DNA of 64,000 nucleotides, taken from positions 39,809,465 to 39,873,464 of the forward strand of contig OX392536.1 of NCBI GenBank assembly GCA_947623455.1. The letters are read 5' to 3'. This DNA is from Mimachlamys varia. Its lineage: Eukaryota; Mollusca; Bivalvia; Pectinida; Pectinidae. The translations under genes and the position numbers were made by a program. Under the pieces are notes generated by a model that did no database searches, was not told the origin of the DNA, and saw only the letters and a list, made by a program, of their open reading frames with translations. Each line of letters starts with the position of its first letter. Within the stretch, counting starts at the first letter, position 1. Below are positions 45,977 through 59,464 of the stretch, in pieces.

Positions 45977-48900
45977 ATGAAGGTATTGGCAGTCATCTCC
46001 CTCCTCGCTATAGTGTCTTCAGGGTATTGCCAGCAGGGCAACTTGGTGGAGCTTGCTGAACAGCTTGGCGCCAAGACTCTAGTGGAACTAGTCAAGGAGG
46101 CTGGTCTTGCCGAGACCCTTTCAAGTGGAGGTACATTGCAGATCGACAACTTATTTATCTTAATTTCAATATTATAAACCTTCATTTAAATTTATACTGC
46201 AATAATTGTTTAATAATTGACAATTTCCTCATCCAAAACATGGATAGTATCATTGTTATATCCTTATATCGCCTGAGTTGTTAGATTTCATGAACCGTTT
46301 ATAGCCATACATGTTTGTGTATATAGAGTTAGAGAGCCAAACACACTTGATTTCTGTAGTAAAAATGAATTATTTGCACCAACATAGAATAATGATATGT
46401 ATATACATCAATGAGTATTATTGTTATAGATGCGTTTAATATGTCAATGATATATTTACTGTCGTTATTGCTCAATGATACAATTGTATTGCTCTATGAC
46501 GAAGCTTTATGATACTTGTCTTTACAATGTTCCTCTGTTGTACAAAATTTGTCTTTACAATGCTACCTTTATTGTACGATATTTGTCTTACAATGTTGTC
46601 ACTGTTGTACAATACTTGTCTTACAATGTTGCCGCTGTTGTACGATATTTGTCTTAATGGTGTCACTGTTATACAATACTTGTCTTACAATGTTGCCGCT
46701 GTTGTACGATACTTGTCTTACAATGTTGTCACTGTTGTACAATACTTGTCTTACAATGTTGTCACTGTTGTACAATACTTGTCTTACAATGTTGTCACTG
46801 TTGTACAATACTTGTCTTACAATGTTGCCGCTGTTGTACGATTCTTGTCTTACAATGTTGTCGCTGTTGTACAATACTTGTCTTACAATGTTGTCACTGT
46901 TGTACGATACTTGTCTTACAATGTTGTCACTGTTGTACGGTACTTGTCTTACAATGTTGTCTCTGTTGTACAATACTTGTCTTACAATGTTGCGCTGTTG
47001 TACAATACTTGTCTTACAATGTTTCCGCTGTTGTACGATACTTGTCTTACAATATTGTCACTGTTGTACGATACTTGTCTTACAATATTGTCCCTGTTGT
47101 ACGATATTTGTTTTACAATATTGTCTCTGTTGTTCAATACTTGTCTTACAATGTTGTCACTGTTGTACGTTACTTGTCTTACAATATTGTCTCTGTGGTA
47201 CGATATTTGTTGTTTACAGTGTTGACTCTGTTGTGCGATATTTGTTGTTTACAATGTTGTCTCTGTTGTACGATATTTGTTGTTTACAATGTTGTCTCTG
47301 TTGTACGATATTTGTCTTACAATGTTGACTCTGTTGTACGATATTTGTCTTACAATGGTGTCTCTGTTGTACGATACTTGTCTTACAATGTTTTCTCTGT
47401 TGTACGATATTTGTTGTTTACAATGTTGTCTCTGTTGTACGATAGTTGTCTTACAGTGTTGACTCTGTTGTACGATATTTGTTGTGTACAATGTTGCCTC
47501 TGTTGTACGATATATGGCTTTACAATGTTGTCCCTGTTGTGCGATATTTGTCTAACAATGTAACCTCTGTTGAACGGTTTCGCTTTTTATGCATTGCATA
47601 TTAAGTCGTTTTGTTGAAGGCGTTTATCAGACAAAATAATTATCCTGCATGTCGCTACAAAATACACAAGTCTATGTTGCTGCTATGCTGTAATCTGTCA
47701 TTGCTGTGATATATACTCTTCTTCTGTGATATTCCCTACACGATATTCTGTGTTGCTCCTCCCCAGGTCCCTTCACTGTCATACATACTACACTTCTGTG
47801 GTATTCCCTACACTATAGTCTTTGGTGCCCCTCCCCAGGTCCCTTCATTGCGATACAAACTAAACATCTGTGATATTCCCTTCACGATATTCTGTGGTGT
47901 TCCTCCCCAGGTCCCTTCACTTTGACACATACTATACTTCTGTGATATTCTCTACACGATATTCTGTTGTGTTTCTCCCCAGGTCCCTTCACTGTCTTCG
48001 GTCCCACGGATGATGCCTTCACCAAGTTGCCACGCGCTATTATTGATTACCTGAAAAAGAACAAGACAGCGTTACAGGATGTCCTCAAATACCACGTGGT
48101 CAGTGGAAAGGTGTACTCCTCTCAGCTGTCTAATGAACTCCAGGCTGCCTCTCTTTTGGCTCCAGCCAAGATCAGGATCAATATTTACCAGGGTGGCAAG
48201 GTAAGTCACCTGTTACACTGAATAGCGGTTCAGGGGCAAGTTTTTCTACATTAGGACCTGCTGTCAAGACGTCCAAGGCTATGGAAACTGATTGCAAAAA
48301 ATATTTACTTGAACTTTTATTTATCCATCAACATTTGATAATTAATAAGGACTAAAGATTACTTTAAAGAAACAAAAGACATATTCTAAGGCACTTGCTT
48401 GTCAAGACGTTTTAGCTGTTAGATGATTCAACGTCGTCAGTGATTTTTTATTCATAAATTAAGAGATCAATTTTTCTGTATAAAAACAGTAAAAGAAGAA
48501 GTCGTGTGTTAATACGTGTTCAGACTTGATATTAGTGAAGTTACCTTGAGTATTGTGTATGACATTAAACTTTATTCCACGGTGCCTCAGGTGGTGACTG
48601 CTGACGGCTCGCCAATTGTGAAGGTTGACCAGAACGCTACTAACGGTGTTATCCACGTGGTAGATCGTGTCATGTTTCCCATCCCGATCGAGTCAATGGT
48701 GGAAAGAGTGATGGCCGATCGTCAGCTCAAAACTCTTCTCACTGCCGTTACTGCTGCCGGTATAGGTGGCGCTCTCGGTGGTAAGTCTTCTGGGAAAGAT
48801 TGGGTCTGGTTGCGCTGTCGGCAATAAGTCCACATTGCCCAGAGATGGGGCACACACGAAAAGTACCGTTATGTAACATTGTGACACTAAATCCCAAAAG

Positions 48901-49956
48901 TCAGAGAACTTTGAATTTTAAAGTTGGAAATCTATTTTTTTCGGAAATAGTCTTAATACAACCTTACCAATCTTAAGCTCGCCATGGTTACCTAACTTTA
49001 TTTGTTTTTTTTCTGCATAGCCGACGGTCTGACCCTCTTTGCTCCAACAGACAAAGCCTTCGCCAAGCTTCCAGCTGGCACACTGAACAACCTACTAAAG
49101 AACAAGACTGCTCTGACAGGTAAAGATTGGTCTTTTTTACACGCTCTAGTGGTATCTGCAGCGCTGATAATGAAATAAATGCAGGTCTAAACTCAAAATA
49201 ATAAAGTCACGGAGATCTGCACATGCACTGATGTCCTTGGTTAGTTTTCTTTGTTCATGTTTTGTCCCTTTCAATCGATTTTGAGTACGAATTAAGGTTT
49301 TGTTCACGCTTCAGTATTCTATGATATTTTTAATAGTTGTTAGATACGTTAAACCACTCATGTGTTTTTGATTTGTACAGACGTACTGACATACCACGTT
49401 GTCAAGGGAACAGCCTTCAGCGCAGGTCTGACTAACGGCGAGAAGGTCGCCACTCTGGAGGGCAAGGATGTATCCTTCACTCTGGAAAACGGTCAGTTTC
49501 TTGTGATCAGCTGTAATGGGAATCGTTAACTTTGCTTTGTTTTATACACCGATTAAACTGTCAACGTTGTCTATCACAATATATTGAGGCAATTATATCG
49601 TCGTTAAATACGCTTCTCAGAGAATGAAATAAAACCCCAAAACAAACAAACAAAAATTTGCTGATCATGATAAATATTTTTTTTTCACTTGTGTACACTT
49701 ATGGTGGACCTGCACACATACAAAATGTACAACACCATGCAATGTCTGTTTGAACTAAGTCTAAAATAATAAAACGTTCTAGTCGAGGAAAGTTAGCTGT
49801 TATAGCAATGCCTGTTTTGTTTTCACAGGTAGGGTAAAGGTAGATAATGCCATGGTCATCCGTGCTGATGACGCCGTTAGCAACGGAGTTATCCACGTCA
49901 TCGACAGCGTCCTTCTCCCGCCACAATACAGACGTCACTCCCGACTGTTTAACTGA
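45977..49956 (+). CDS. Secreted two-FAS1-domain protein, gene 4
   Basis: Exons 45977-46130, 47983-48200, 48591-48780, 49021-49119, 49381-49491 and 49829-49956, 299 residues. It differs from gene 1 only at V157I and keeps R259, whereas genes 2, 3 and 5 have S259. Intron 1 is the longest (1,852 bp) because of its expanded minisatellite. Intron 5 has CACTTGTGTACACTT, shared with gene 5, while genes 1-3 have CACTTTTGTACAC. The gene is therefore a mosaic of gene 1-like and gene 5-like segments. Confidence 0.92.
46510..47571 (+). repeat. Intron 1 33-bp minisatellite, gene 4 (~32 units)
   Basis: The longest array, more than twice gene 1. The forward frames reach 270 residues without a stop, and the reverse strand is also open over 124 residues, purely because of the 3n periodicity. 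It contains a one-base-short unit (TTGCGCTG near 46,990) that swaps the frames. Confidence 0.9.
47720..47982 (+). repeat. Tandem duplicated exon-2 acceptor, gene 4
   Basis: Decoys end at 47,766, 47,838 and 47,910; the functional acceptor ends at 47,982. All steps are 72 bp. The organisation matches gene 3. Confidence 0.85.
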
Positions 49957-50040
49957 TCATCAATCATAATCACTTGCTAGGTGTCCATTTCATGTATATA
50001 GTATCATTGATTTGTTACTGATGTGTTGTTTTAGGAGAGA

Positions 50041-50046
50041 AATAAA
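50041..50046 (+). terminator. Poly(A) signal, gene 4
   Basis: AATAAA 85 nt after the stop. Confidence 0.75.
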
Positions 50047-53000
50047 ATATTTTGTTGATAAAACTCTTCAATCTGTTTTGATTACCTGTGTTTCCTAAAT
50101 GTGAAGTGGGGGTATCAACTACTGGTTGTACCGGTAATGAAATCTTGGTCTTAACTTTAAAACAGATTAATACGTAGATAAAATTTCATGTAAAGCGTAG
50201 CCTGTAAAGCTACCATAAAAGAAGCAAATCGTAGTATTTAAATATTTGTATAAGGTATATCAAAATAGTTTTTTTTTTTTTTTGTATTTGATTCATCTTA
50301 TATTTACATACACTCTTTCTACTAACTGTGTCGGGCTTTATCCAAGGAACATTTCAGCCAAATATCATGCTTCTAGAGCTTTTGGTATTTCAGAAGAAAT
50401 CGTTTAAAGGTATAAAATGTATGACCCCTATGACCTGTCATTTGCAAATTTTGCTCGGCTTTTTCCAAGGAAGATACCAGCCAAATAGTATGTCTCTAAT
50501 CCTTTTGGTTTATTAGAGGAAGTCGTTTAAAACCCATAACAAATTTCACCTCTGTGACTCTGAGTATGGATCAAGGTCATTTCTTTTCTCGACTTTGTCA
50601 GGGTTCATCCAAAGGATCTTTCAGCCAAATATCATGCTTCTAGGGCTTCTTGTATTTCAGAAGAAGTGGTTTGAAAGTTTTAACAGATTTGACTTATATG
50701 ACCTGTCATTTGCAAATTTTGCTCGGCTTTTTCGCACGATATTATGGAGGACAAAGCAAACAGTGTGTCTATCTTCTATCACTTAACATCAATCGATACA
50801 TAAACGTCATCCGATCATGGACACATGCCCACAAAGTCACGGACAACAAGTGACTTATCATCAGAGCTGCCCCATCTCCAAAGATCATCAAATATAATCG
50901 AACAAAATTGGAGGAAATATTGGGGAAAACTTGCATCCGATAATACATCCCTGCATAACATGATTACCCAGTGTCTGTCGATAAACTGTAGACTGGTTGG
51001 CTACTCTATGTAATCAGTATTTATACTGGCTAATGTTAACTAACGACACAAGCATTCGAGAGATGCAGGTTGATCAGGACTATGGTCAAGTCTTAGGATC
51101 GCCATCATTTTGAGGACTTAATGTTTATTTGGATGTAAAAAAGATTTTCATGGCTGTCGTTGTATATTAAGCAGAAAACGCTTACTTTTCCGAAACACCT
51201 GGTCTTATATTGTTGTACTTTTACAAGTGAATATTTCCCTTGCTCATATTTTGCCCCAGGTTTAATCGATTTTGAGATCGGATTATGATTTTGTTCACGC
51301 CTTAGTATTCTCTATTTTTTTTTTAAATGTTACCCAAGTGCAAGCTTTACATCTGTATGACATTGTTGCAGTCTGGAAGTTTTCCAATGTTCAATTTTAG
51401 TACTTAGCAAAACTATGCAGACACTAAATTTGGTGTCAATTTCAAGGACACAAAGAAACAATGTACTCAGATATCGAAATTATCTTTGCTTGAAGAAAAC
51501 CACAAAGCATCAATAGACATGCAGTTAACACTTAATTCATTCAATATTGACAATTTTTCAAATTCAGCAATAAAGTTTATCAGAAATCACTATATCAAAA
51601 GGAGATGTAGGTGTACAACATATAAAATTAACAGGTCAAAATCCAAATATTACATTTTATATAAAAAAAAACAAATCTCAGTTCATGATTCCTTGACCAG
51701 TCATCAATCCTTATGAGTATTCATAGAACCCAAGAACAACTATTTATTGCCGTACAAGAAATTTAACTAATTTAACTAAGGTTACAAGAAGCTTTTTGTT
51801 GACAAAAAGGGCCTGCTCATAGCTATAGCTATCTGTCATAAAGTCCCTATAGAAAATAGATATTCAGGAACTGTCACTTCATCCCAGGTCAATATTTTTT
51901 TCTCAATCTTATGAAACATAATGAATTTAAACTTCACACTAAAATATTCTTAAAATTTAACTCCACTTTTAAAAAGGTCAAATCATATCCTAATTATGAA
52001 ACAATTAATAGATCCGTTTACAAATTAACAACACATGGATTCGAGAGATGCTGGTTGATCAGATCTATGGGCAAGTTTTATGGTCGCCATCTTTGTCTCA
52101 TTGAAATTATTTTGTATCTTTGTGTGATTTGAAAAAGGCGGTTTTTGAGTATGGTCATTAGTATGCTTACTTGTTGCGATTGACAATGACTCGGACTCAT
52201 ATCGAGGACTTGATGTTTACTTGGATGTGTCCAAGATTTACATTGCGGGTGTCGTCGATGAAGCAGAAGACGCTTCCTCTTCCGGAACACCTGGTCTTAT
52301 TCTCTTGTACTTTTATAAGGGTCTCCATGTAAATATTTCCTTTCATATTTTGCCCCTGGTTTAATCGATTTTGAGTTCGGATAATGATTTTGTAAACGCT
52401 GGGGTATTCTCTAATTTATTTTCTATGAGTGCTAATGCACCTCCTCCTGCAACCATAAAACGCTTTCACCATTGAATCCATAACAGGGTTGACAAATACG
52501 GTACACACAATGACAAAATCAATTTCAGGGTGGACTAATAAGGTATAGGTATGGCAGCGTCACACACTTCGACAATATATATATCAGAATGGACCAATAA
52601 TATACATGTAGAGTATAACAGCGTCATACACGATGACAAAAATATGTATCAGGATGGACCAATAAGGTAAAGGTATGACAGCTTCACAACAATGGTAAAT
52701 GTATATATGCATTTCTACTTTAGTTAATGAGTTAACGAATGCATTAGGGTCAGGCATTGGGCCAGTTTTGGTTCAGATGACCAGAGACATATAAAGGTCC
52801 TCCTGCCATTCTTTTGCTGACTCGGATAATTGGAACGTGTCATCAGTAATAAGAAAATAAATAGTTACACAATTATCACGTGGTACATTATGGAGCTTTC
52901 ACCGTCGCAGTCATGCGAATCATTGCCTTTTACGCTGATAGATCATCAATGGATTTGTAATTATGTATAAAACGTAAGAATAGTATCTTCCTACAGCTCT

Positions 53001-53285
53001 TATTAGTACAGGCAGAGCTTTCTGACCTCGTTTTGTTGGTGTTTTATGTCAATGTTGCAACTAACTGTCTGTATTTTTTATCATTATTATCAATTCTGTA
53101 ATTGGATCCTCGGGCCTGTTGAATTAAATCAAATAAATCAATAAATAAAATAAATATAGATTATGTAAAACATTTCAACATTTCGGCGCACGTATGTAAG
53201 AGGTACATTTTAATATGAAGAGCCACGCGGACACACTGATCGTTGTCTCGAACATTAAAGCAAGCGCGTAATGATGACCTACATT
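50047..53285 (+). other. Array spacer 4 (gene 4 to element A)
   Basis: Same layout as spacer 1 and the closest match to it: degenerate repeats (50,330-50,735), R1 copies (about 51,056-51,318 and 52,033-52,410) and ~60-bp repeats (about 52,500-52,690). No gene was found. Confidence 0.7.
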
Positions 53286-53287
53286 TA

Positions 53288-54682
53288 TGGCAAGCCAGCT
53301 TAACATTTACTCAAGAAGCAATGTGAATTCAGTTTTTTTATCAAATTATATAAGATAGCATATTTAATTATATAGGATATCTGATATAAATGAGACATCC
53401 TATATAGCATGTGAGATATCTTATATAATATATATATCTCATATGTTATATAAAATATCTTATCTATTATATAAAATATATCAAATACTGTATAAGATAT
53501 TTCATATATCATATGAAATATCTCATATATAAATTGAATGAGATATCTGATACACCGCAATTTCCTGTGTCTTACCCGCACCGGAGTACAGCCCGCGGAA
53601 AGTTTATTAAGGCATTTTTGAGCTTTTCTAAAATAAATTCAATATAACCCGCATTGGCAGATGACCCGCGGGTTATACGTCGAATGCATGCCTGGTGAGT
53701 ACAAGTGGAGAGATTTATTATTTTGAACATCATGTACAAGTAATCATCAAGGATTTTTTTTATTGAGCTGCATGTATAAACATTTAGAGGGATTAAATTA
53801 CCTTACCCAACAGATACAGGCCAGAAAAGTCCATTGCGTAATACACAAGGCCATCCACTGATGAGTTTGTAAATTCAATCCCATTAAATAGATTAGTTTA
53901 TGCATTAAATACAGGTTAAATAAAAAAGATCATGTTCAAAAGCTTTGTATAATTATTTATGTAGTTGTTTCCCAATTTTAGCAAAATAGTACAACTGGTC
54001 TTCTGAACCCCCCACCGGAACATAATCGAGAAAAACGAGCTGGATGGGAGCTGTTGACTTCACCGGTTTAAAGTAAACAACAAGAAATAAAATGATGACA
54101 TAAGATATCTCATTTAATTTTCTATATTATATGTATTTGAAATATTATACCAAGAAACTAATTTCTTCCTTAAACAGTGCACGTGGAATGGCACTATGGC
54201 GGAGAGGGATAGAATATTCGACGGCTTGAATAATGTATTGAAAAGGCCGAACATTTTCTTTTATAAGGCAGCGGTTTTTCAGAGTATATACTCGGCTATA
54301 TAGATGATTCAGCATTAAATGCATTAAAATGTCAGCATGATTTCGAGGGATACCTGACGGAGAGACGTTATTTCGCGTTTTGTTAAAATCTCGATGTCAA
54401 ATAAGATATCTTATAAGGGAACGAGATCTTTGATTATATAAGATATCTTATATTACAAAATGTATATGAGATATCTAATGTATCATAAAATATATCTTAT
54501 ATAGAAAAATAATATATAAAATATAATATATGAGAGATCTTATATATTAATTAAGATATACAAAATTTGATTTAATTTCTATTATAAGATATTTTATTTG
54601 CAATGCAAAAATATCTCATATACTTTTTTCTGAAATACAAGATCGACATAGGTCCTTGAATAAATGTTAAGTTGGCTTGTCA
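53288..54682. mobile_element. Element A, spacer 4
   Basis: Inverted ends 53288-53317 and 54653-54682; the left end has extra substitutions (CCAGCTTAAC, TCAAGAA). TA is on both sides. The interior is almost identical to the spacer 1 copy, including AGAGATCTTATAT where the other copies read AGATATCTTATAT. Confidence 0.75.
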
Positions 54683-54688
54683 TATTAA

Positions 54689-57600
54689 GGACTAGGTACA
54701 GCCATATTGGGTGTTGCCTGGTTGAAAATGGTAATATTGAAAATGTAACGTTTCCTTCCAATATACGGCATAAGCTGTATCCCATTATGTTTATTTTTTT
54801 TTTTTTCATCAACAATGAACATGTACACATATAACGAATACATAAATGTATCACATACAGCCAGGATACAGGTAGATATACACACACAGGCAAATTGATA
54901 TATATAAACATATAATTCACACACATACATACACATACAGACATGCATGTGCACATGTAAGTACACATGGACATGCACTAATATTATGAACCATTACACA
55001 GGGGTTCATACATCCATGCACATACAAATAAATCACACATGTACACATACATACCCTCACACACACATACATTAGCACAAACACACGTGCACACACACAT
55101 GTACACCTGCATGCACACAAACACACATACATGCATACACATGCATAGATGTCCATTAATTGCAGCAATGCACATGCGCATGCATGCATCAATGCACACA
55201 CATGCCCACACATAAGTACTAGACCTTGTGTTTGTGTTTCCCAAGTTGTTATCTTTAAATAAATCTGTAATTTTCGGTATGCGTACAATTTGGAGTTCTT
55301 TTCTGGTACAGTATAAGGTGAATTTTATTAATAAATATACATGTGGTATACATTATGGGATAAAAAGCTTATATGGTGTATATAATGAACAGGCTTATTC
55401 ATAGATTTGATAAATATTAATAATTTTTAATGAATATTAATATTAGAGACAGTAGCCTTAAACATTAAAAATTGATAATACTTTTTACTGTGATTGCAAG
55501 GAAACATTAATCAAGGGGCCATAACTCTGTCAGATACACTCTGGAAAAAGTTGCAATCGAACGTGGCCTTGCTCTTCAGGTAATTAATTTTATTACCAGG
55601 TTTCAAGAAAATAATATTATAATTGTTGCCATAATTGTACGGAAACAGACATTTTTTGACAATTAAAGGGCCATAACTCCGCCAACAAACATCTGCCAGA
55701 ATCAGCGATCGAACTTGGGTTGAGCCCTTTAAGGATTTTACCGGATAATCGAAAATATTTGTTGTTGTTATTTCGCGGAGACGAAGTGTGATAGATTATA
55801 GATGGACATTCAGACAGACATACGGGCAAGCCCAAATTAGTATACCCCATTTCAGTGAGAGCGGGGGATGAAAAGTTTATTATTTGACAACAGAAGCGTT
55901 TTATATATACTTCATGTGGACATGTATGTGCATTTACTCACGCACGCCTGTATATGCCAATATACATCTTACAATCTTGTACAGAGATAAACATAATATA
56001 CATTATACAATCTTGTACAGAGATCAACATTTAGATATAAACACAAATACTATACTAGAAACAAGTGTAAACATGTAGCTTCTCACATTATTTAGAATAA
56101 TGTTGTAGGGGTTGATAAATAATTTTTTGTAAACATAAACATGTTTTTAGTCATCTAGATACAGTATGACCTGTCAAAAAAAAAAAACCACTGGGACTAA
56201 TTTATATGAGGTGGATGGGCGATGGCGAGACCAAAAAGACAAAGCTGGAACAGGCAGGGTTTCGGATTAGAGGGGGACAAGTTTTGACAGGCAATACTGG
56301 ATAAATATGTATTTTAATGTGTACTTACGTAATGATAGAATAAATGTATACGTACATATAATCAAGCTTGCTATTACATGTATACTTGTATGATATGAAT
56401 CTAATAATAAAATGTTAATTGACCAATAAGTACGGATCTATCCATTGCCTTTTGTGTATAGGTAATTTAGTTTGAGGACTAAGTAAAAAGGTTTTTCCAT
56501 TCGTCCCAAATTTTGTTGAATTCTTGAATTTGCATATTTTGTTGTGATAACGTCTTTTGATGAATAAATGTTTGAGTTAGATACCGCTGTAGGCCAGTTA
56601 TTGAGAGATTTCCTGTTTTCTTTGCATTTGAGAATATGTAGTATTTGGTATATATGATGATGGTATTAATTGGTTTGGTTTTATTAGTGTCTCCTATGCA
56701 CCCAAATAGAACTGTACTTAATTAAGGTCGATTGTTTTACCCAGTTTATGATGTATCCATTTTTTTAGATTTCCCCATAGATGTTGGGTGTTGGTGCAGT
56801 TCCAAAATAAATGGTCAATTTTTTCAGGTTGTGCCTTACAGAGTGAGCAAATGTCACAGTTTTTGATACCAATTGTTTTTAAATATGAATTGGTGGTAAT
56901 GATCCGGTTCAAAATTTTATATTGGAACCACTGGATTTTTGTTTCTTTTGTGATTTGGAATTGTATTTTATATATTCGATTAAAATTAAGGGAACTAAAT
57001 CTATCATCTGATTTCCATTTTTGTTCTGCTGTATTTTGAAATGAATTATGTTTATTCATAAGTACTGTGTAAAAATCTTTACTTCCCTTACCAGATTTAA
57101 AGATTATTTGTAGATGAAATGGGATGAATGGTCTTGGGTGGTTGTTTTCTGATATTGATAAATCTATATTGAGTGTACGTGCAAGGGTATGCATTATGTT
57201 TAATATTGATATAAAATGCAGTTCAGCCCCCAAAATAAAAAAAGATCTGTACTTACGAAAAAACTAAATCAGTAAATAATATCCAAATGGGAGTGCGCAA
57301 ATATTTTCATATAGTTATTTGAAACATTTCAAAAAAATGATACAAAGTTACTGCAATGTTCATAGAATGATAACCCAGTGTTAAAATTTCGATATTAATC
57401 TGTAAATCAGAGTACCAGGGAGAAACACAGTTACCCCCTCTAAAAAATGTCGTCCATTGAATGCTGTTTTCAGTTCAGGTAAAAGTAGTTACCTGTATCT
57501 CGTGGATGCAATAAAGGGGGATTATCTTATATTAAAACGGTCATTTGTCATGTAAATGTACGTTTCGTGTCAAATAAATGTATAAAATTAAAATAATAAC

Positions 57601-58671
57601 ACCGACATATCGTAATTACATTTACGATACGGTTACCTAAATACTAATTAAGTTTGAGAAATGTATTTTGATACCCATGTGCCTCAACTACCTCACATGT
57701 TTACAATGGCAACAATTTACGCTAGCGATGAATCGGTAAAATCAGTGTGTTAATACCGTCCGATCCACGCGGAAGTGTATAATATATACCAATTCCATCA
57801 GAATTTATACAACACAAATTAAACTTTGTTGACAATTCTTGCATAATCATTAAATTGCCTGAAAAAACACCGCCGGAAGTGCCGAAGAACATCTTTTCAC
57901 GTGCTATACATTTGCCCAAAAAAGGAAAATTGGTAATCTCTAAAAACAACTTATCGAGAGAGGAATGGGCAGTTTTTGCTTTGTGACGATACACCAAGTA
58001 ACATTTACCTTAACTACATGCTTGAATCCTATTTAATTGTTAATTTTGTCGATGTTTCATCATGCCTCTAAGTCAGGCGTATGAATTTCTGAAAAAGTAA
58101 ATAGTTCAAAATGGAGAGTAGAGGAGTATATTTCGCTACATGCAACGGGAAGATGTTTGATTTGAGAGATCTGAACTAATGTCATAACTCGTCGTACCGC
58201 AGACGATAAGATTTTTGTTTTTGCTATACGGCGTGCCACACAATTTGATGATCGGCGATGGAAATTTCAAAAATTTGATCCAGATGTGATCGGTGTTCAG
58301 AATGTGCGTAAGTTGCCGTTCTTATGTGGAGTACGTTCTCTTATTCTGCGATTTTCAATTGAAAGGGAGATTTGTTCAAAAATCCAAGGCTCGTCTATCA
58401 TTCTGTGCATATTAAAAAAAAAAACAAAAAATGATTTTCATTGTTTTTATTATCTTTCGCAATATTCTGAAAATGTGCACGCGTTTTTAGGCATATAACT
58501 TAAAATATAAGAAAAACCACCAAACATAGCAAAATATGGTTGAAATTATCGATTCTCCATCAGAAAATGTACTTTGTGGTCTACTTTGGTCATTTATTTT
58601 GCAGTATTCAGTAAAATAACAAGTTTTGGTAAAAACACCTCCGCCATATTGAATGTTCCTGTACCTAGTCC
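54689..58671. mobile_element. Element B carrying a LINE insertion, spacer 4
   Basis: TTAA-flanked, with the same ends as in spacer 1, and it contains the same LINE at the same target. The 91-residue minus frame is at 57997-57722. Confidence 0.65.
54794..57191 (-). mobile_element. 5'-truncated LINE, second copy
   Basis: Target duplication CATTATGTTTA at 54783-54793 and 57192-57202. It is the same insertion event as in spacer 1, because the position, truncation point and nested repeats are all identical. A one-base deletion near 56,720 (CTTAATTAAGG against CTTATATTAAGG) shifts the frame, so the zf-RVT peptide stops early here. The CA-rich tract (54,805-55,210) and the 138-bp inverted-repeat element (56,162-56,299) are carried along. 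Confidence 0.75.
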
Positions 58672-59242
58672 TTAAACAATCTCGTGACAACTGCCGGTGT
58701 CTCGTGAGTAGATACACACATGGTCAAGGTAGCCACACATTCCTGTATATACCTGTACTGTGGTAAATCTACGTGCATTGTCAGTTCAGTTTTACATGTT
58801 CCCTCAGTTTAACATAGCTGAATAGACATCGGTGCTTCAAAATCTAAAATATTTTTATTATTACATATTTAGATTGTATCTTATACTATAATTCAAATTG
58901 ATGTCCGTTTATCCCACAGCGTACAAAGAGAATAATATCAGTGGACTTTTCAAGGTTAGTAAAACTGAGTGAGGATCAATTACATTATCTTGACCGCACT
59001 CGATAAGACTGTTTGCATTCACATGAAGGTCAAGCGGTATGGTCAGATAAACCCCGTGGTCAGACACATGTCGTTTCTAGGTCGTCAAAACATTGGTCAG
59101 TAAATTCTGCCGAATTTGCAAAAGTTCAATATTCCTGTCCCGGTGCATTACACCGCAATATGTGCATGAGGTTCGAAAGATAATGACAAAAAGTGTTAAA
59201 CATCACTCTACGTTACTTTTTATATTATGTCTCTCGTAACTA

Positions 59243-59422
59243 TGACTCACGGCGTTAGTACACTTGACCAGTGGTCGAATCTTAAGATGTCCTACATGAC
59301 CTTGTCCACCTACTTCTATAAGGTAAATAAACAGCATGTGATCCCCTCCCCACGTGCCTGATAACCGAAGACAAGACTTTATGTAACTTTATTTATTTAT
59401 TTCACAATCCAACCTATATAAG
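59243..59422 (+). promoter_or_regulatory. Gene 5 core promoter
   Basis: TGACTCA (59243-59249), CACGTG (59351-59356) and TATATAAG (59415-59422), with spacing identical to genes 3 and 4. Confidence 0.6.
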
Positions 59423-59464
59423 GACCTGACAATTCTGATGTGCCGGCAGCTACACGGAGTCATC

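Noticed and set aside
46516..47328. 270-residue and other long open frames in the intron 1 repeats, on both strands (also at 12,397-12,901, 25,211-25,901, 35,882-36,503 and 59,963-60,653)
   Set aside because: They are generated by a 33-bp tandem repeat whose length is a multiple of three. They lie inside intron 1 of well-supported genes, and the frames swap when a unit gains or loses a base.
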